This document shows, one piece after another, positions 9,601 through 18,635 of a stretch of 64,000 nucleotides of DNA. The stretch's first letter is position 1; every line of letters starts with the position of its first letter. The notes beneath the pieces were generated by a model. It searched no databases, was not told where the DNA came from, and was given only the letters and a program-made list of their open reading frames with translations. Source of the DNA: Lewinellaceae bacterium (lineage in GTDB: Bacteria; Bacteroidota; Bacteroidia; Chitinophagales; Saprospiraceae); the NCBI GenBank assembly GCA_947476195.1, contig CANJPT010000003.1:1-64000 (forward strand), given 5' to 3'. Made by a program: the position numbers and the translations under genes.

Positions 9601-12600
9601 GGCCAATGCTGGCAGCATCAAGCAGGGACAAGGAAAAAACAATATCGAAATATTCTGGCAAACGCCTGGAGTGTATCAGTTGAAAGTAACAATTTGTGGC
9701 CTGAGCACCAGTTTCAATGTCTCGGTCTGGGCCAATCCAAAGCCTATGCCCAATCACCCGGATGGGCTTTGCCAAGGGACTTTTGGCGTGGCAAGCGTGG
9801 CAGGTTCTTATGGTTCTTATACCTGGGAAGAAGCCAGCGGAACACCCTTAGGAAACAACCCTAACGTCAATATCCCAGCTGGTGCTTATACCATCGCGGT
9901 CACCGATATACACGGCTGCCGTGGCACGAGCGAGTTCTCGATTGACCCATTGCCCGCGCCCAATGTCACGGCCACTACTTCTGACCCTACCGGTTTTTGC
10001 AACAACTCCCGATTCGTCTCTATCACCGCCCTGGTGCCGGATGATGGCGTTTTCGACTACGAATGGTATCAGGATGGGGTGCCGCTCAATGCGAATGTGC
10101 CGGTGTACAGCACCAACCAATACGGCGACTATTCCGTGGTGGTCACCAACGCGTATGGCTGCACGGCCGACGACGGAATTGTCCGGGTATTCGAATACTG
10201 CGGTGGCGTTTGCCATAACCCCAATCACGGCCCAAAGTGTCAGCCTGGAGATGTCAAATTCAGTTATGACCTTACGCCACGCTGCGATTCTTTTCAATTT
10301 CAGCTCACAACGGCAGGTTTATATCAGGCTGGTTCGGCGGTGTGGCATTTTGGCGAGTCGGGCAGCGACTACCTTGGCAATGCTACCGGAGACACCCCCG
10401 GTTTTGTATTCCCCAATGCCGGAAAATATATCATTGTCCTGTATGCAGATCTGACCAACGGCGCGCATTGTGTCCTGCTTGATTCGGTAGACGTGGAGGC
10501 CTCAGCGCAATTTTCTCAAAAACTGGCCTGTCCGGGCGACTCCACTTTGTTCAGTGATGAAAGTACCCGTCTGCCCAATATGACCATTAGCAACTGGGAC
10601 TGGGATTTTGGCAGCGCCGGAAATGCGGATACGAGCCGTCTGGCCTCTCCGGGCTATCCTTATGCCAGTTCGGGGAACTACACAGCCACACTCACGATCA
10701 CCACCGCCACGGGCTGCACCTCTTCCTACTCAGAAAATGTGTTGGTACCCAATGTACCCTCCCCGGCCTTCGCGCCACCGCTCGCCAATTGTGCGGGCAA
10801 TGCCACGGCCTTTGTACTGGCCAGCAATGCAGGGCTCATCGGATCAGCCTGGAATTTTGGAGATCCGGTTTCCGGTGCTTTGAACCAAAGCAGCGCCAAT
10901 CCGGCCTACCACAATTATTCCCCGGCCGGGAATTATCCTGTCACCGTGACCGCTACCAATGGCTATGGTTGCACTGCATCGGTCACCCAGCCAGTGAACA
11001 TCACAGCAAACCCATTTTCAGGGAATATATTCCCGCCCACCTCCACCATTTGTCAGGGCAGCAGTCTGACCCTGAGCGCGCCTTTGGGACCGGGTGCAAT
11101 GTACGTCTGGAACGACGGAACCAATCAGCCGACACTCCTGGTCAATGCCGAAGGGATATACGACGTGACCCTGACCAACGGCAATGGCTGTTCGTATTCG
11201 CCCCCAGCCAAAACGGTGGATGTGAACCCGGCCCCCATCGGAACGATCAAGTTTTTGGAAGTCAATGATTTAGGACAGGTTGTAGGCGTCCAATACCCGG
11301 AAGCAAGCGTTTGTGCGGGTGATGATGTGACCCTTCAGATCCAGGACAACGGCAATTACACGTTCTCCTGGAGCGGCGGCAATGGGAGTGACGGCGTGCT
11401 GGTTTTTTCGGAAGACCGGAATAATCTGCTGAGTGTTGGAACACATACGTTTACTGTGACGGTAACGAATCCGTCCACTGGTTGTACGACGGTACTCACG
11501 CCTTTTACCGTGACCGTAAATCCGGTTCCGAACAATTTTAGCCTGTCTACCAACAACATTTGCGCCGGAACGCCTTCCACGATCACCTACACCGGCCCGA
11601 AACCGCCCGGATGGCAAATTTTCTGGAACACCGGCGATGCCGGTCCGAGCCTCCAAACCGATGAATCCGGGTTATATTTCGTGCGGGTGGTGAATGAATT
11701 TGGCTGCTCGGCACAAAGCAATACCGTCGTGATCTTCCCCGGCCCGAACATTTCGGCTTTGCCTTCCGGCTGTCATGAACGTTGCAACCCCGATACACTT
11801 TGCCTGCCCCCTTTGCCCGAAATCGTAAGCTGGCAATGGTTCTTTGAAGGTTCGGCCATTCCCGGTGCCACAAGTCATCAATTTGCCGCGACGCAAAGTG
11901 GTACTTATTGGGCAGAATTAATGGATATAAACGGCTGTGAGGCCAGCAGTGCACCACTCACGGTTGAACTTTATAATGGATTTGGCAACATCCTCGGCCA
12001 GGTCTGGTCGGACGTGAACGACAACGGGATCATTGATGCAGCCGATACCCTCGTATCCGGGATCCCGGTGCAATTGCTTCAAAATGGCACATTCATCGCT
12101 CCGGGCCAATCTGGAGCCAACGGCAGTTTTGACTGGCTGAGTGTGCCTTCGACGGACTATACCGTGCAGATCGATACTCAGTTACTCAGTCCGCTTTGGG
12201 AAATTGTCCTCTTTTCTGATTCAGTGGGGCTAAAGGGTTGTGGTGGAAAAGTCTTCGCCAGTTTGTTGGTGGATGCGTACACCTGTCCGCCCATTACTGC
12301 TACAGTCTCTTTGATGGCTTGCGCTGGTCAATCTGCGTTGTTCAACGGCACGGCCGTTCCTACCGGTCAATCGCAGAATTTTACATTCAAGAATTTCCTG
12401 GGCTGCGATTCTATTGTTACGGTCACCGTTTCTGCATTTCCGGCTTCCAGTTCCACCTTAAATGCCAAGGCTTGTCCGGGAAGTTTTTACACCTATAATG
12501 GCGTGGATCTGGCCGTCGGGCAATCGCAGAATTTCACCCTGAGCAATTGGCTGAGCTGCGATTCCATTGTTTCGGTCAACATTTCTGCATTCCCAACTTC

Positions 12601-14275
12601 CAGTTCCACCTTAAATGCCAAAGCTTGCCCGGGTAGTTTTTACACCTACAACGGTGTGGATCTGGCCGTCGGGCAATCGCAGAATTTCACCCTGAGCAAT
12701 TGGCTGGGCTGCGATTCTATTGTTACGGTCAGCGTTTCTGCATTCCCGGCTTCCAGTTCCACCTTAAATGCCAAGGCTTGTCCGGGAAGTTTTTACACCT
12801 ATAATGGCGTGGATCTGGCCGTCGGGCAATCGCAGAATTTCACCCTGAGCAATTGGCTGGGCTGCGATTCTATTGTCACCGTCACGGTTTCTGCATTCCA
12901 GACGTCCAGTTCCACCCTGAATGCCAAAGCTTGTCCGGGTAGTTTTTACACTTACAATGGCGTGGATCTAGCCGTCGGGCAATCGCAAGATTTCACCTTG
13001 AGCAATTTCCTGGGATGTGATTCTATTGTTACTGTCACGGTTTCTGCATTCCCGACTTCCAGTTCCACCTTGAATGCCAAAGCTTGTCCGGGAAGTTTTT
13101 ACACCTACAATGGCGTGGATCTGGCTCCCGGACAAATACAAAATTTCACCCTGACGAATTCGGCAGGCTGTGATTCTGTCGTGACCGTTACGGTTTCGGT
13201 TTTACCTACTTCCAGTTCGGCCATTTCCGTGGGGGTATGTGCCCATGAAACCTATACCTACGCTGGGGTGGTACTTACGGAGAATACAACACAGGATTTC
13301 GTACTCACCAATTCGGCAGGTTGCGATTCTGTAGTGACCGTCACCGTGTTTGGAAAGCCAAGTTCTTTGGAATTTCGAACAGAAAATGTTTGCCCAGGCG
13401 AAGTGTATATTTTTGAAAATCAAGCAATTGCAATCGGAGAAACCAGGACTTTCCAATTGATAAATTCGGAAGGCTGCGACAGCACCATCACGATTTTTGT
13501 AACGTCCTGGCCTGCTCCGAATGTCGAGTTAGAGACCGAAATATCCTGTCCCAACACGCCAACAGGAAGTCTGTCTGTTTCCGTATTGCCCGGTGGAAGT
13601 TTGCCTGACGCTTATTCCCTGGACAATATTACTTTCCAAAATTCACCCGTGTTTGAATCCCTCGGAGCAGGCAGTCAAACGGTATTTGTGCGCGATGAAA
13701 AAGGCTGTGTATTTGAAAAAACGGCTGTCATACCAGCTTCTCCGGGTTTAGCACTTGAGCTGCCCAATGCCTTTGTCATCCCATGTGACAGCGCGCAGAT
13801 CACCATTGTGCCTACGATTGGTGGCGATACCACAGGACTACAATTGCTTTGGTGGAATGGCGCAAAAACACCCTCGGTAACCGTTGGCGAACCCCGGGCC
13901 ATTTGGCTGGAGGCCTCCAACCATTGCGAGACCCTTCGAAGTGAAGGAGAAGTGTCCTGGGCTGATTCTGAAGGCGACACCGTTTTGATCTTCCTTCCCA
14001 ATGTTTTTGCACCGGAATCCAAATTGACCGAAAACGCCCTGTTCAGACCCTTCTTCGGCAAAAATCTGAATTTGCTCAGTTACCGCCTGGAAGTGTATGA
14101 CCGCTGGGGAAATTTTGTATTCGAAAGTGAAACCCCTGAAAATGGCTGGCCGGGAAACTTTAACCAGGCCTCTGTGGGCACGCAGGTTTTTGTATGGCAG
14201 ATGTGGGTACGGGTGGCTTTTTGCGGGCGCGAGCTCGAAATTTACAAAAAAGGAGATGTTACTGTAGTTCGGTAA
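6635..14275 (+). CDS. Giant T9SS-exported surface protein (SprB-like and PKD-like repeats, type B sorting domain)
   Basis: The product is 2,546 residues with a signal peptide (MKNNYTRLLASTVLTLFF, cleavage near AAQP). The N-terminal 280 residues hold at least three SprB-type repeats (patterns GGTPPYNYNW, TYTWSNGATT, AGTYTVTVTDA). Many Ig/PKD-like units follow, for example ending FTPGDFKVTLIARS and YASSGNYTATLTITTATG. Around residue 1780 comes an SdrD-like segment (GQVWSDVNDNGIIDAADT). Then come cysteine-paired 51-residue repeats (see 12443-13207). The last 60 residues (YDRWGNFVFES, GW.GNF, KGDVTVVR) match the T9SS type B sorting domain (CHU_C family). It is probably a cell-surface adhesin or gliding-related protein. 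The frame is open to 6572, but the ATG at 6635 directly precedes the signal peptide. Confidence 0.9.
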   Translation: MKNNYTRLLASTVLTLFFSLKIAAQPIVINSQVASATCNACNGSIDLTVTGGTPPYNYNWLSIPGTNDPADLTNLCGSTYIVTVTDAVGITKSATISVNQATQILPAYSWLDVACFGGNTGLINAVPNGGMPPLTYTWSNGATTNSINNLVAGTYCLTVVDANGCSMTDCRTITEPPALNPTLCVTNVKCFGGCTGGMIDLSVTGGSPGYTYTWGNGATTQDLSNICAGTYTVTVTDAKACTKTASATVGQPAAIVINSSIVNASNGINNGAIDITVIGGTPPYTPAWGSQNGPLFSTAFDITNLSAGSYCITVTDALGCTRTSCYTIQNNGGGNNSILLSGQVTNGGCGMNCDGSIEITINNGFVPYYYTLASAISNISGSSDQASFVLPSLCPGAYQIQINDGAGQLAFEDFFVGQNQSQTLPIQSSNSAFCNFDPGGNSPTCEMVCPKTTVTYFVDPPVICFLPVFFSGATWIVSGAESYSVNGNEVVVNWGEAGPGLVEFSGSGQGTCYQGQHCVTVLEEPVAKFSTDPPAMPNAVMQLCKGQTLAFKNESLNAELFEWQFSDDLSILSTENPKHTFFTPGDFKVTLIARSNCLCADTSILLIQVLDTEPPLLDCVGSVCPGETVTYSTSGSCSAYTWQVSPNGSILQGGQSGDNTITIQWADGPTGSISLSASGCAGAACPQASVFNISIISDNVEIRGNEFVCPNSEEAYSIDLFNGTEYTWTLPTGGNILRGQGTNKVAVAWNAQLTSATHWLIVDYYNCYLGCGGTDSIPVKILSPFFIDGPVEMCEHSTKNYHSKTSTNLDVNCNWSVYGPNGALVSSLTGAFFNFTPAAGPGNYRLFAVPTSPNQSCSQNAELKVSVAEQPSKPVAISGPKLVCPGTPLQYEVPGNPPYEIEWKTGNGTPALQTGNPVNINWNTNPTHWISAAQISLDGLGCKSDTTRLNIQNATAISISGPPNTCEGGVAFYQADFYQGFDYQWELIPANAGSIKQGQGKNNIEIFWQTPGVYQLKVTICGLSTSFNVSVWANPKPMPNHPDGLCQGTFGVASVAGSYGSYTWEEASGTPLGNNPNVNIPAGAYTIAVTDIHGCRGTSEFSIDPLPAPNVTATTSDPTGFCNNSRFVSITALVPDDGVFDYEWYQDGVPLNANVPVYSTNQYGDYSVVVTNAYGCTADDGIVRVFEYCGGVCHNPNHGPKCQPGDVKFSYDLTPRCDSFQFQLTTAGLYQAGSAVWHFGESGSDYLGNATGDTPGFVFPNAGKYIIVLYADLTNGAHCVLLDSVDVEASAQFSQKLACPGDSTLFSDESTRLPNMTISNWDWDFGSAGNADTSRLASPGYPYASSGNYTATLTITTATGCTSSYSENVLVPNVPSPAFAPPLANCAGNATAFVLASNAGLIGSAWNFGDPVSGALNQSSANPAYHNYSPAGNYPVTVTATNGYGCTASVTQPVNITANPFSGNIFPPTSTICQGSSLTLSAPLGPGAMYVWNDGTNQPTLLVNAEGIYDVTLTNGNGCSYSPPAKTVDVNPAPIGTIKFLEVNDLGQVVGVQYPEASVCAGDDVTLQIQDNGNYTFSWSGGNGSDGVLVFSEDRNNLLSVGTHTFTVTVTNPSTGCTTVLTPFTVTVNPVPNNFSLSTNNICAGTPSTITYTGPKPPGWQIFWNTGDAGPSLQTDESGLYFVRVVNEFGCSAQSNTVVIFPGPNISALPSGCHERCNPDTLCLPPLPEIVSWQWFFEGSAIPGATSHQFAATQSGTYWAELMDINGCEASSAPLTVELYNGFGNILGQVWSDVNDNGIIDAADTLVSGIPVQLLQNGTFIAPGQSGANGSFDWLSVPSTDYTVQIDTQLLSPLWEIVLFSDSVGLKGCGGKVFASLLVDAYTCPPITATVSLMACAGQSALFNGTAVPTGQSQNFTFKNFLGCDSIVTVTVSAFPASSSTLNAKACPGSFYTYNGVDLAVGQSQNFTLSNWLSCDSIVSVNISAFPTSSSTLNAKACPGSFYTYNGVDLAVGQSQNFTLSNWLGCDSIVTVSVSAFPASSSTLNAKACPGSFYTYNGVDLAVGQSQNFTLSNWLGCDSIVTVTVSAFQTSSSTLNAKACPGSFYTYNGVDLAVGQSQDFTLSNFLGCDSIVTVTVSAFPTSSSTLNAKACPGSFYTYNGVDLAPGQIQNFTLTNSAGCDSVVTVTVSVLPTSSSAISVGVCAHETYTYAGVVLTENTTQDFVLTNSAGCDSVVTVTVFGKPSSLEFRTENVCPGEVYIFENQAIAIGETRTFQLINSEGCDSTITIFVTSWPAPNVELETEISCPNTPTGSLSVSVLPGGSLPDAYSLDNITFQNSPVFESLGAGSQTVFVRDEKGCVFEKTAVIPASPGLALELPNAFVIPCDSAQITIVPTIGGDTTGLQLLWWNGAKTPSVTVGEPRAIWLEASNHCETLRSEGEVSWADSEGDTVLIFLPNVFAPESKLTENALFRPFFGKNLNLLSYRLEVYDRWGNFVFESETPENGWPGNFNQASVGTQVFVWQMWVRVAFCGRELEIYKKGDVTVVR
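12443..13207 (+). repeat. Five tandem 153-bp repeats inside the giant surface gene
   Basis: Units begin at 12443, 12596, 12749, 12902 and 13055, each exactly 153 bp (51 codons) and near-identical in DNA. Each encodes SSSTLNAKACPGSFYTYNG, then VDLAVGQSQNFTLSN, then a segment ending LGCDSIVTVTVSAFP, with two conserved Cys per unit. Degenerate units flank the array on both sides (about 12290-12442 and 13208 to about 13510), so the near-identity of the central five suggests recent duplication or gene conversion. Confidence 0.95.
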
Positions 14276-14331
14276 AATTTTGTAACCTAACCATTCGAAC
14301 ACAAACATGAGCCATCCCAAATTCGACAACC

Positions 14332-14498
14332 AGCCTCGGAGAGGCTTAACATTGGTAGACGTTAGGATAGAGCACAAGGACCTCGGAGAGGTCTAACATA
14401 AATATTTTCGTGGGTTAGAATTGCCAATATTAGACCTCTTCGAGGTCCATCAAAAATCAAAAATCCATTTGCTACCAATGTTAAGCCTCTCCGAGGCT
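14332..14498. repeat. Nested palindrome (two-layer inverted repeat)
   Basis: The outer arms 14332-14358 and 14472-14498 are perfect 27-bp reverse complements (AGCCTCGGAGAGGCTTAACA, then TTGGTAG). Inside them, 14378-14396 and 14430-14448 are 19-bp reverse complements with one mismatch. Each arm also folds on itself (GCCTC-GGA-GAGGC; GACCTC-GGA-GAGGTC). It occupies the gap 14276-14608 between two plus-strand genes; the rest of the gap holds nothing else I can identify. It may be a MITE-like element or a structured RNA. Confidence 0.85.
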
Positions 14499-14608
14499 AA
14501 GGACTCCCGAAATGTGAACTATGTGGTTAAAGAAAAAACTATTTGGTTGCCATTAGTGGCTGGGGTGTTTGAAAACAATGCCATACCTTTGACAACAAAT
14601 CAACCAAA

Positions 14609-16702
14609 ATGCAAATAAACACAAGCTACCCACCGGCCCCTGCCAATGTTCCGCCCGGACTTACCGAGGCTTCTGATGCTTTTCGCTCCCAGGTCCGGGG
14701 CGTGGTGATCGCCATCATCGCATTCGTATTTACCTACCTTTTAATGGTAGGCCTGTCACTGGGTTTGTTGTGGTGTTGTTTTAAGATCGGGATGGTGATC
14801 ATGATGACCTTTCGGGGGCTCTGGGGCCTGATCCTGGGTGTTGGGCTCATGTTGATGGGCTTAATGGTGGTTTTTTTCCTGTTGAAATTTTTGTTTGCTT
14901 CTTCTGGTGAAAGCGATTCTAAAGGAATTGAAATCCAGGAAAGTGACGACCCGCAGTTGTTTGCCTTCATCGGCAAGGTAGCCTTGGAAGTGGGTACGCA
15001 TTTCCCTAAAAAGGTATTTCTCATTCCTGAAGTGAATGCGTCGGTGTTCTATAGTTCCAGTTTCTGGAGTTTGTTTTTCCCGACAAGAAAAAACCTGAAC
15101 ATCGGCCTGGGCCTGGTCAACGCGCTGAACAGCAGCGAGTTTAAAGCCGTTTTGGCGCACGAATTTGGCCACTTTTCTCAAAAGAGCATGCGGCTGGGCA
15201 GCTATGTTTATTATGTAAATCAGGTGATCTTCAACATGCTTTACCGCAACAACGGCTGGGTTGCCGCTGCAAATAGCATTGCCAGTGCGCATGTGTTTTT
15301 GGGATTGATGGTTCAGGGAGCGATACTCATCGTTCAATTCATCCAATGGGTCTTGCGCGGGATGTATTCGATCATTAACCGGCAATATTTGCGCCTATCA
15401 AGAGAAATGGAATTCCATGCGGATGCCATTGCAGCCAGTGTGGCCGGCGGGAATAATGCAGCGCAGGCACTTCGTCAGGTGGAAATAGGCAGTATTAATT
15501 ACCAAAGGACCATCGTCAAATGCAATGAGCTATTGAGCTCCCAGACTGCGCCCCTAAATTTTTATGCCGGCCAACGGGCTTCTGCGGCGCAATTTGCTGC
15601 GGCAAACAACCTTCCTTTGCGGCAGGGGCTTCCAGTGATTGACCAGCAATTCCGGGAAAATCAGCAGCTTACCCGGGTGGTATTCACCAATCAATGGGCC
15701 TCGCACCCTACCACGGATGAACGGGAGGGAAAACTCCTCAGTTTGGGCATTGATGTGCCTGTCGTTGAAACACCTGCCTGGGCTATTTTTCAAAACCCGG
15801 AGCACTGGCAAAAGAAATTAACGAACTATATCTACAAGGATGTAGATGTCAAAGTCGGCGATGTGGACGATCACACGTTTGCCAACAGCCTGTTGCAAGA
15901 CGAAAACAAGCGGCAATTCCCGAAGATATACAATCACTACTTCGACGGGCATATGATGATCGATCCTGATCTGGCGGCCCTGGAAGAAAACACGGCACCC
16001 AAGGTGCTTTCCTCCTCAGACCTGAATGCTTTTTTTGAAGAAAACCTGGATCAAAAAATCGAAGCTATTGCAACGGATGTCCAGGTGCTGAGCGCCATTG
16101 CCGAAGGAAATATTGAGACCAAAACCTTTGATTTTGACGGTCGGAAATTTGAAAAAGAACTGGCCAATGAGGTCATCGCTCAACTGGCAAATGAAAAAGC
16201 AGCCGCAGAAAAAGACCGCAACCAACGCGATCTAGAGATCGCCCATGCTTTTTATGCCCATACCCTGGCGAAACACCCTGGCCGCCTTCCCGAGCTTTTG
16301 ACAAACCATCGCTCCGTTTTAGAAGCAAGGGCCTGGAAAATAGACTGCAGCGAACCCTGCAGGGCCGTTTTTGTTACCATTCATCTTTTGGTGGAGAACG
16401 ATTTCAATGTTTCCAACGAATTGGTGTTCCCTGTCCAAGACCTGAATTACACTCATGTGCCAGCCTTGCGGATTTTTTTTAAAACCATGAATCTACAGGT
16501 GTTTTCACCTGAATTACAAGAAAAGATCAGGACCACTTTTTTAGGCGATCTCATTGAATATCAATACAGAGGAATACCACATCACACCAATCTGGGAAAC
16601 CTCCGGGATCTGGCGTACGAGATCGGTCAGGCGTTGGAAGAGATCTATTTCAACCGGATGAAGGCATTGTTGGAATTGCAGGAAGCCTTACTGAAGGGGT
16701 AA
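14609..16702 (+). CDS. Membrane-bound M48-family zinc metalloprotease
   Basis: The product is 697 residues. Two strongly hydrophobic segments at about residues 31-60 and 65-95 anchor it in the inner membrane. The zinc motif HEFGH is at about residues 185-189 (AVLAHEFGHFSQKSMRLGSY), and a later Glu/His context (LSREMEFHADAIAASVAGG) supplies the third ligand Glu as in M48 peptidases. A further hydrophobic stretch lies between them (about 225-255). The C-terminal half is a long mostly helical domain of unknown role (for example ELANEVIAQLANEKAAAEK). HtpX/Ste24-like enzymes degrade membrane or misfolded envelope proteins; the specific substrate here is not known. It lies directly ahead of mnmG. 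Confidence 0.85.
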   Translation: MQINTSYPPAPANVPPGLTEASDAFRSQVRGVVIAIIAFVFTYLLMVGLSLGLLWCCFKIGMVIMMTFRGLWGLILGVGLMLMGLMVVFFLLKFLFASSGESDSKGIEIQESDDPQLFAFIGKVALEVGTHFPKKVFLIPEVNASVFYSSSFWSLFFPTRKNLNIGLGLVNALNSSEFKAVLAHEFGHFSQKSMRLGSYVYYVNQVIFNMLYRNNGWVAAANSIASAHVFLGLMVQGAILIVQFIQWVLRGMYSIINRQYLRLSREMEFHADAIAASVAGGNNAAQALRQVEIGSINYQRTIVKCNELLSSQTAPLNFYAGQRASAAQFAAANNLPLRQGLPVIDQQFRENQQLTRVVFTNQWASHPTTDEREGKLLSLGIDVPVVETPAWAIFQNPEHWQKKLTNYIYKDVDVKVGDVDDHTFANSLLQDENKRQFPKIYNHYFDGHMMIDPDLAALEENTAPKVLSSSDLNAFFEENLDQKIEAIATDVQVLSAIAEGNIETKTFDFDGRKFEKELANEVIAQLANEKAAAEKDRNQRDLEIAHAFYAHTLAKHPGRLPELLTNHRSVLEARAWKIDCSEPCRAVFVTIHLLVENDFNVSNELVFPVQDLNYTHVPALRIFFKTMNLQVFSPELQEKIRTTFLGDLIEYQYRGIPHHTNLGNLRDLAYEIGQALEEIYFNRMKALLELQEALLKG

Positions 16703-16707
16703 ACCCG

Positions 16708-16715
16708 TACCTTTG
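16708..16715 (+). promoter_or_regulatory. Candidate -7 promoter element for mnmG
   Basis: TACCTTTG fits the Bacteroidota -7 consensus TAnnTTTG and would start transcription about 10 nt before the ATG at 16734. I see no good -33 TTTG at the usual distance. The motif overlaps the alternative upstream TTG at 16713, which argues for the ATG as the true start. Confidence 0.4.
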
Positions 16716-16733
16716 CGTACTTTTTTAAGAAAA

Positions 16734-18599
16734 ATGTTTCCAAAATACGACGTGATAGTAGTGGGTGCCGGCCACGCGGGTTGCGAAGCGGCTGTAGCGG
16801 CCGCCAATCTGGGCTGCAAAGTCCTGTTGGCCACCATGAATATGCAGACCATCGGGCAGATGAGTTGCAACCCCGCCATGGGTGGCGTAGCGAAGGGCCA
16901 GATTGTGCGCGAGGTGGATGCTTTGTGCGGCTACTCAGGTATCATTACCGACCATACTGCGGTACAATTCCGGATGCTCAACCGCTCCAAAGGCCCCGCC
17001 ATGTGGAGCCCCCGGGCGCAGAGTGATCGCATGCAATTTGCGGCCAAATGGCGGCAGATGCTGGAGGAAAACCCCAACATTGACTTCTGGCAGGAAATGG
17101 TGGGCGGTCTGCTCATCAAAGACGGCCGGGCTTGCGGCGTACGCACCAGCATGGGCCTTGAGATCGAAAGCGAGACCGTTGTGCTGACCAACGGCACTTT
17201 TCTGAACGGGATCATCCACATTGGTGAAAAACAATTCGGTGGAGGACGAGCCGGCGAAAGCGCCGCGCGTGGCATCACCGAACAACTGGTGGAATTGGGC
17301 TTTGAGGCCGGACGGATGAAAACGGGAACACCTCCACGCCTCGACGGCCGCAGCCTCGATTATTCCAAAATGGAGATTCAGGATGGCGACAATCCACCAG
17401 GAAAATTTTCATATACCGATACGCCGGCACTCAAAAACCAACTCTGCTGCTGGAGCACTTATACCAACCAGAAAGTGCACGATATGCTGCGCACGGGCTT
17501 TGACAAATCGCCCATGTTCAACGGGCGCATTCAGGGACTCGGACCGCGCTATTGCCCCAGTATTGAGGATAAGATCGACCGCTTCAGTGATAAAGACCGG
17601 CACCAGCTTTTTGTAGAACCTGAAGGACGCGATACGGTGGAGATTTATATCAATGGTTTCTCCAGTTCGCTGCCTGAAGATGTTCAGTATAAAGCACTTC
17701 AACTGGTTCCAGGCCTGGAAAACGCCAAAATGTTTCGTCCGGGTTATGCCATAGAATACGACTATTTTCCGCCTACCCAACTGCAAACAACGCTGGAAAC
17801 GAATCTGGTCAAAAACCTCTTTTTTGCCGGACAAATCAATGGTACCACGGGCTATGAAGAAGCTGCCTGTCAGGGTTTAATGGCCGGACTTAATGCTGCG
17901 CTGGCCGCCAAAAATGAAACTCCGCTCGTGCTGAAACGCTCCGAAGCTTATATCGGGGTGTTAATCGACGACCTGGTGAATAAGGGTACCGAGGAACCTT
18001 ATCGGATGTTTACCAGCCGCGCAGAATACCGCATCCTGCTGCGCCAGGATAATGCTGACCTGCGGCTTACGCCCATTGCCCATCGTTTGGGTTTGCAGGG
18101 CTCGGAGCCCCGGATGGAGCGGGTCAATGCAAAAAACAAGGCGGTCAAAGAGATCGATACCTTTTTCCGCAATGCTTCGGTGAATCCGGATGAGTTGAAC
18201 GGCTATCTGCAAAGTGTTGATTCTGCGCTGATCGGGCAAAAGACAAAACTGCTTAACATTCTGCTCCGTCCGCAGGTGGATATTTCAGGCATGGCCAATG
18301 TACTACCCGAACTCGCTAATTTTCTACGCCCCTACGATCAGGAATTTGTGGAAATGGCCGAGATCAACATCAAATACGATGGCTATATCCGGAAGGAAGA
18401 AGAAATGGTATCGCGCATGACCCGGCTCGAAGACCTGGCTTTGAATGCCGACTTTGATTATGCCAGTCTGCATGGACTGAGCATTGAGGCCCGGCAAAAA
18501 CTGGCGCACACAAAGCCGCGCACGATCGGGCAGGCGAGCCGGATCTCCGGGGTGAATCCGGCGGATGTGAGTGTTTTACTGGTGCATCTGGGGCGGTGA
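16734..18599 (+). CDS. mnmG: tRNA uridine-5-carboxymethylaminomethyl modification enzyme MnmG (GidA)
   Basis: The product is 621 residues, the usual MnmG length. The FAD-binding motif lies at the N-terminus (DVIVVGAGHAGCEAAVAAAN). Family signatures follow: SCNPAMGGVAKGQIVREVDA, MKTGTPPRLDGRSLDYS, and the C-terminal FAD part with GQINGTTGYEEAACQGLMAG. With MnmE it installs the cmnm5 group on U34 of certain tRNAs, using FAD and methylene-tetrahydrofolate. The first ATG, giving MFPKYDVIVV, is taken as the start. mnmE is not in the window. The upstream neighbour (M48 protease) ends 31 nt away. Confidence 0.97.
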   Translation: MFPKYDVIVVGAGHAGCEAAVAAANLGCKVLLATMNMQTIGQMSCNPAMGGVAKGQIVREVDALCGYSGIITDHTAVQFRMLNRSKGPAMWSPRAQSDRMQFAAKWRQMLEENPNIDFWQEMVGGLLIKDGRACGVRTSMGLEIESETVVLTNGTFLNGIIHIGEKQFGGGRAGESAARGITEQLVELGFEAGRMKTGTPPRLDGRSLDYSKMEIQDGDNPPGKFSYTDTPALKNQLCCWSTYTNQKVHDMLRTGFDKSPMFNGRIQGLGPRYCPSIEDKIDRFSDKDRHQLFVEPEGRDTVEIYINGFSSSLPEDVQYKALQLVPGLENAKMFRPGYAIEYDYFPPTQLQTTLETNLVKNLFFAGQINGTTGYEEAACQGLMAGLNAALAAKNETPLVLKRSEAYIGVLIDDLVNKGTEEPYRMFTSRAEYRILLRQDNADLRLTPIAHRLGLQGSEPRMERVNAKNKAVKEIDTFFRNASVNPDELNGYLQSVDSALIGQKTKLLNILLRPQVDISGMANVLPELANFLRPYDQEFVEMAEINIKYDGYIRKEEEMVSRMTRLEDLALNADFDYASLHGLSIEARQKLAHTKPRTIGQASRISGVNPADVSVLLVHLGR

Positions 18600-18635
18600 G
18601 CGGTTTCAATGTGCCCTGATTAAAGTTTTGCTTAA

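Noticed and set aside
9848-10297. Antisense open frames inside the giant surface gene
   Set aside because: Arg/His-rich translations typical of reverse-strand reading of a GC-balanced coding region; the sense frame has clear domains.
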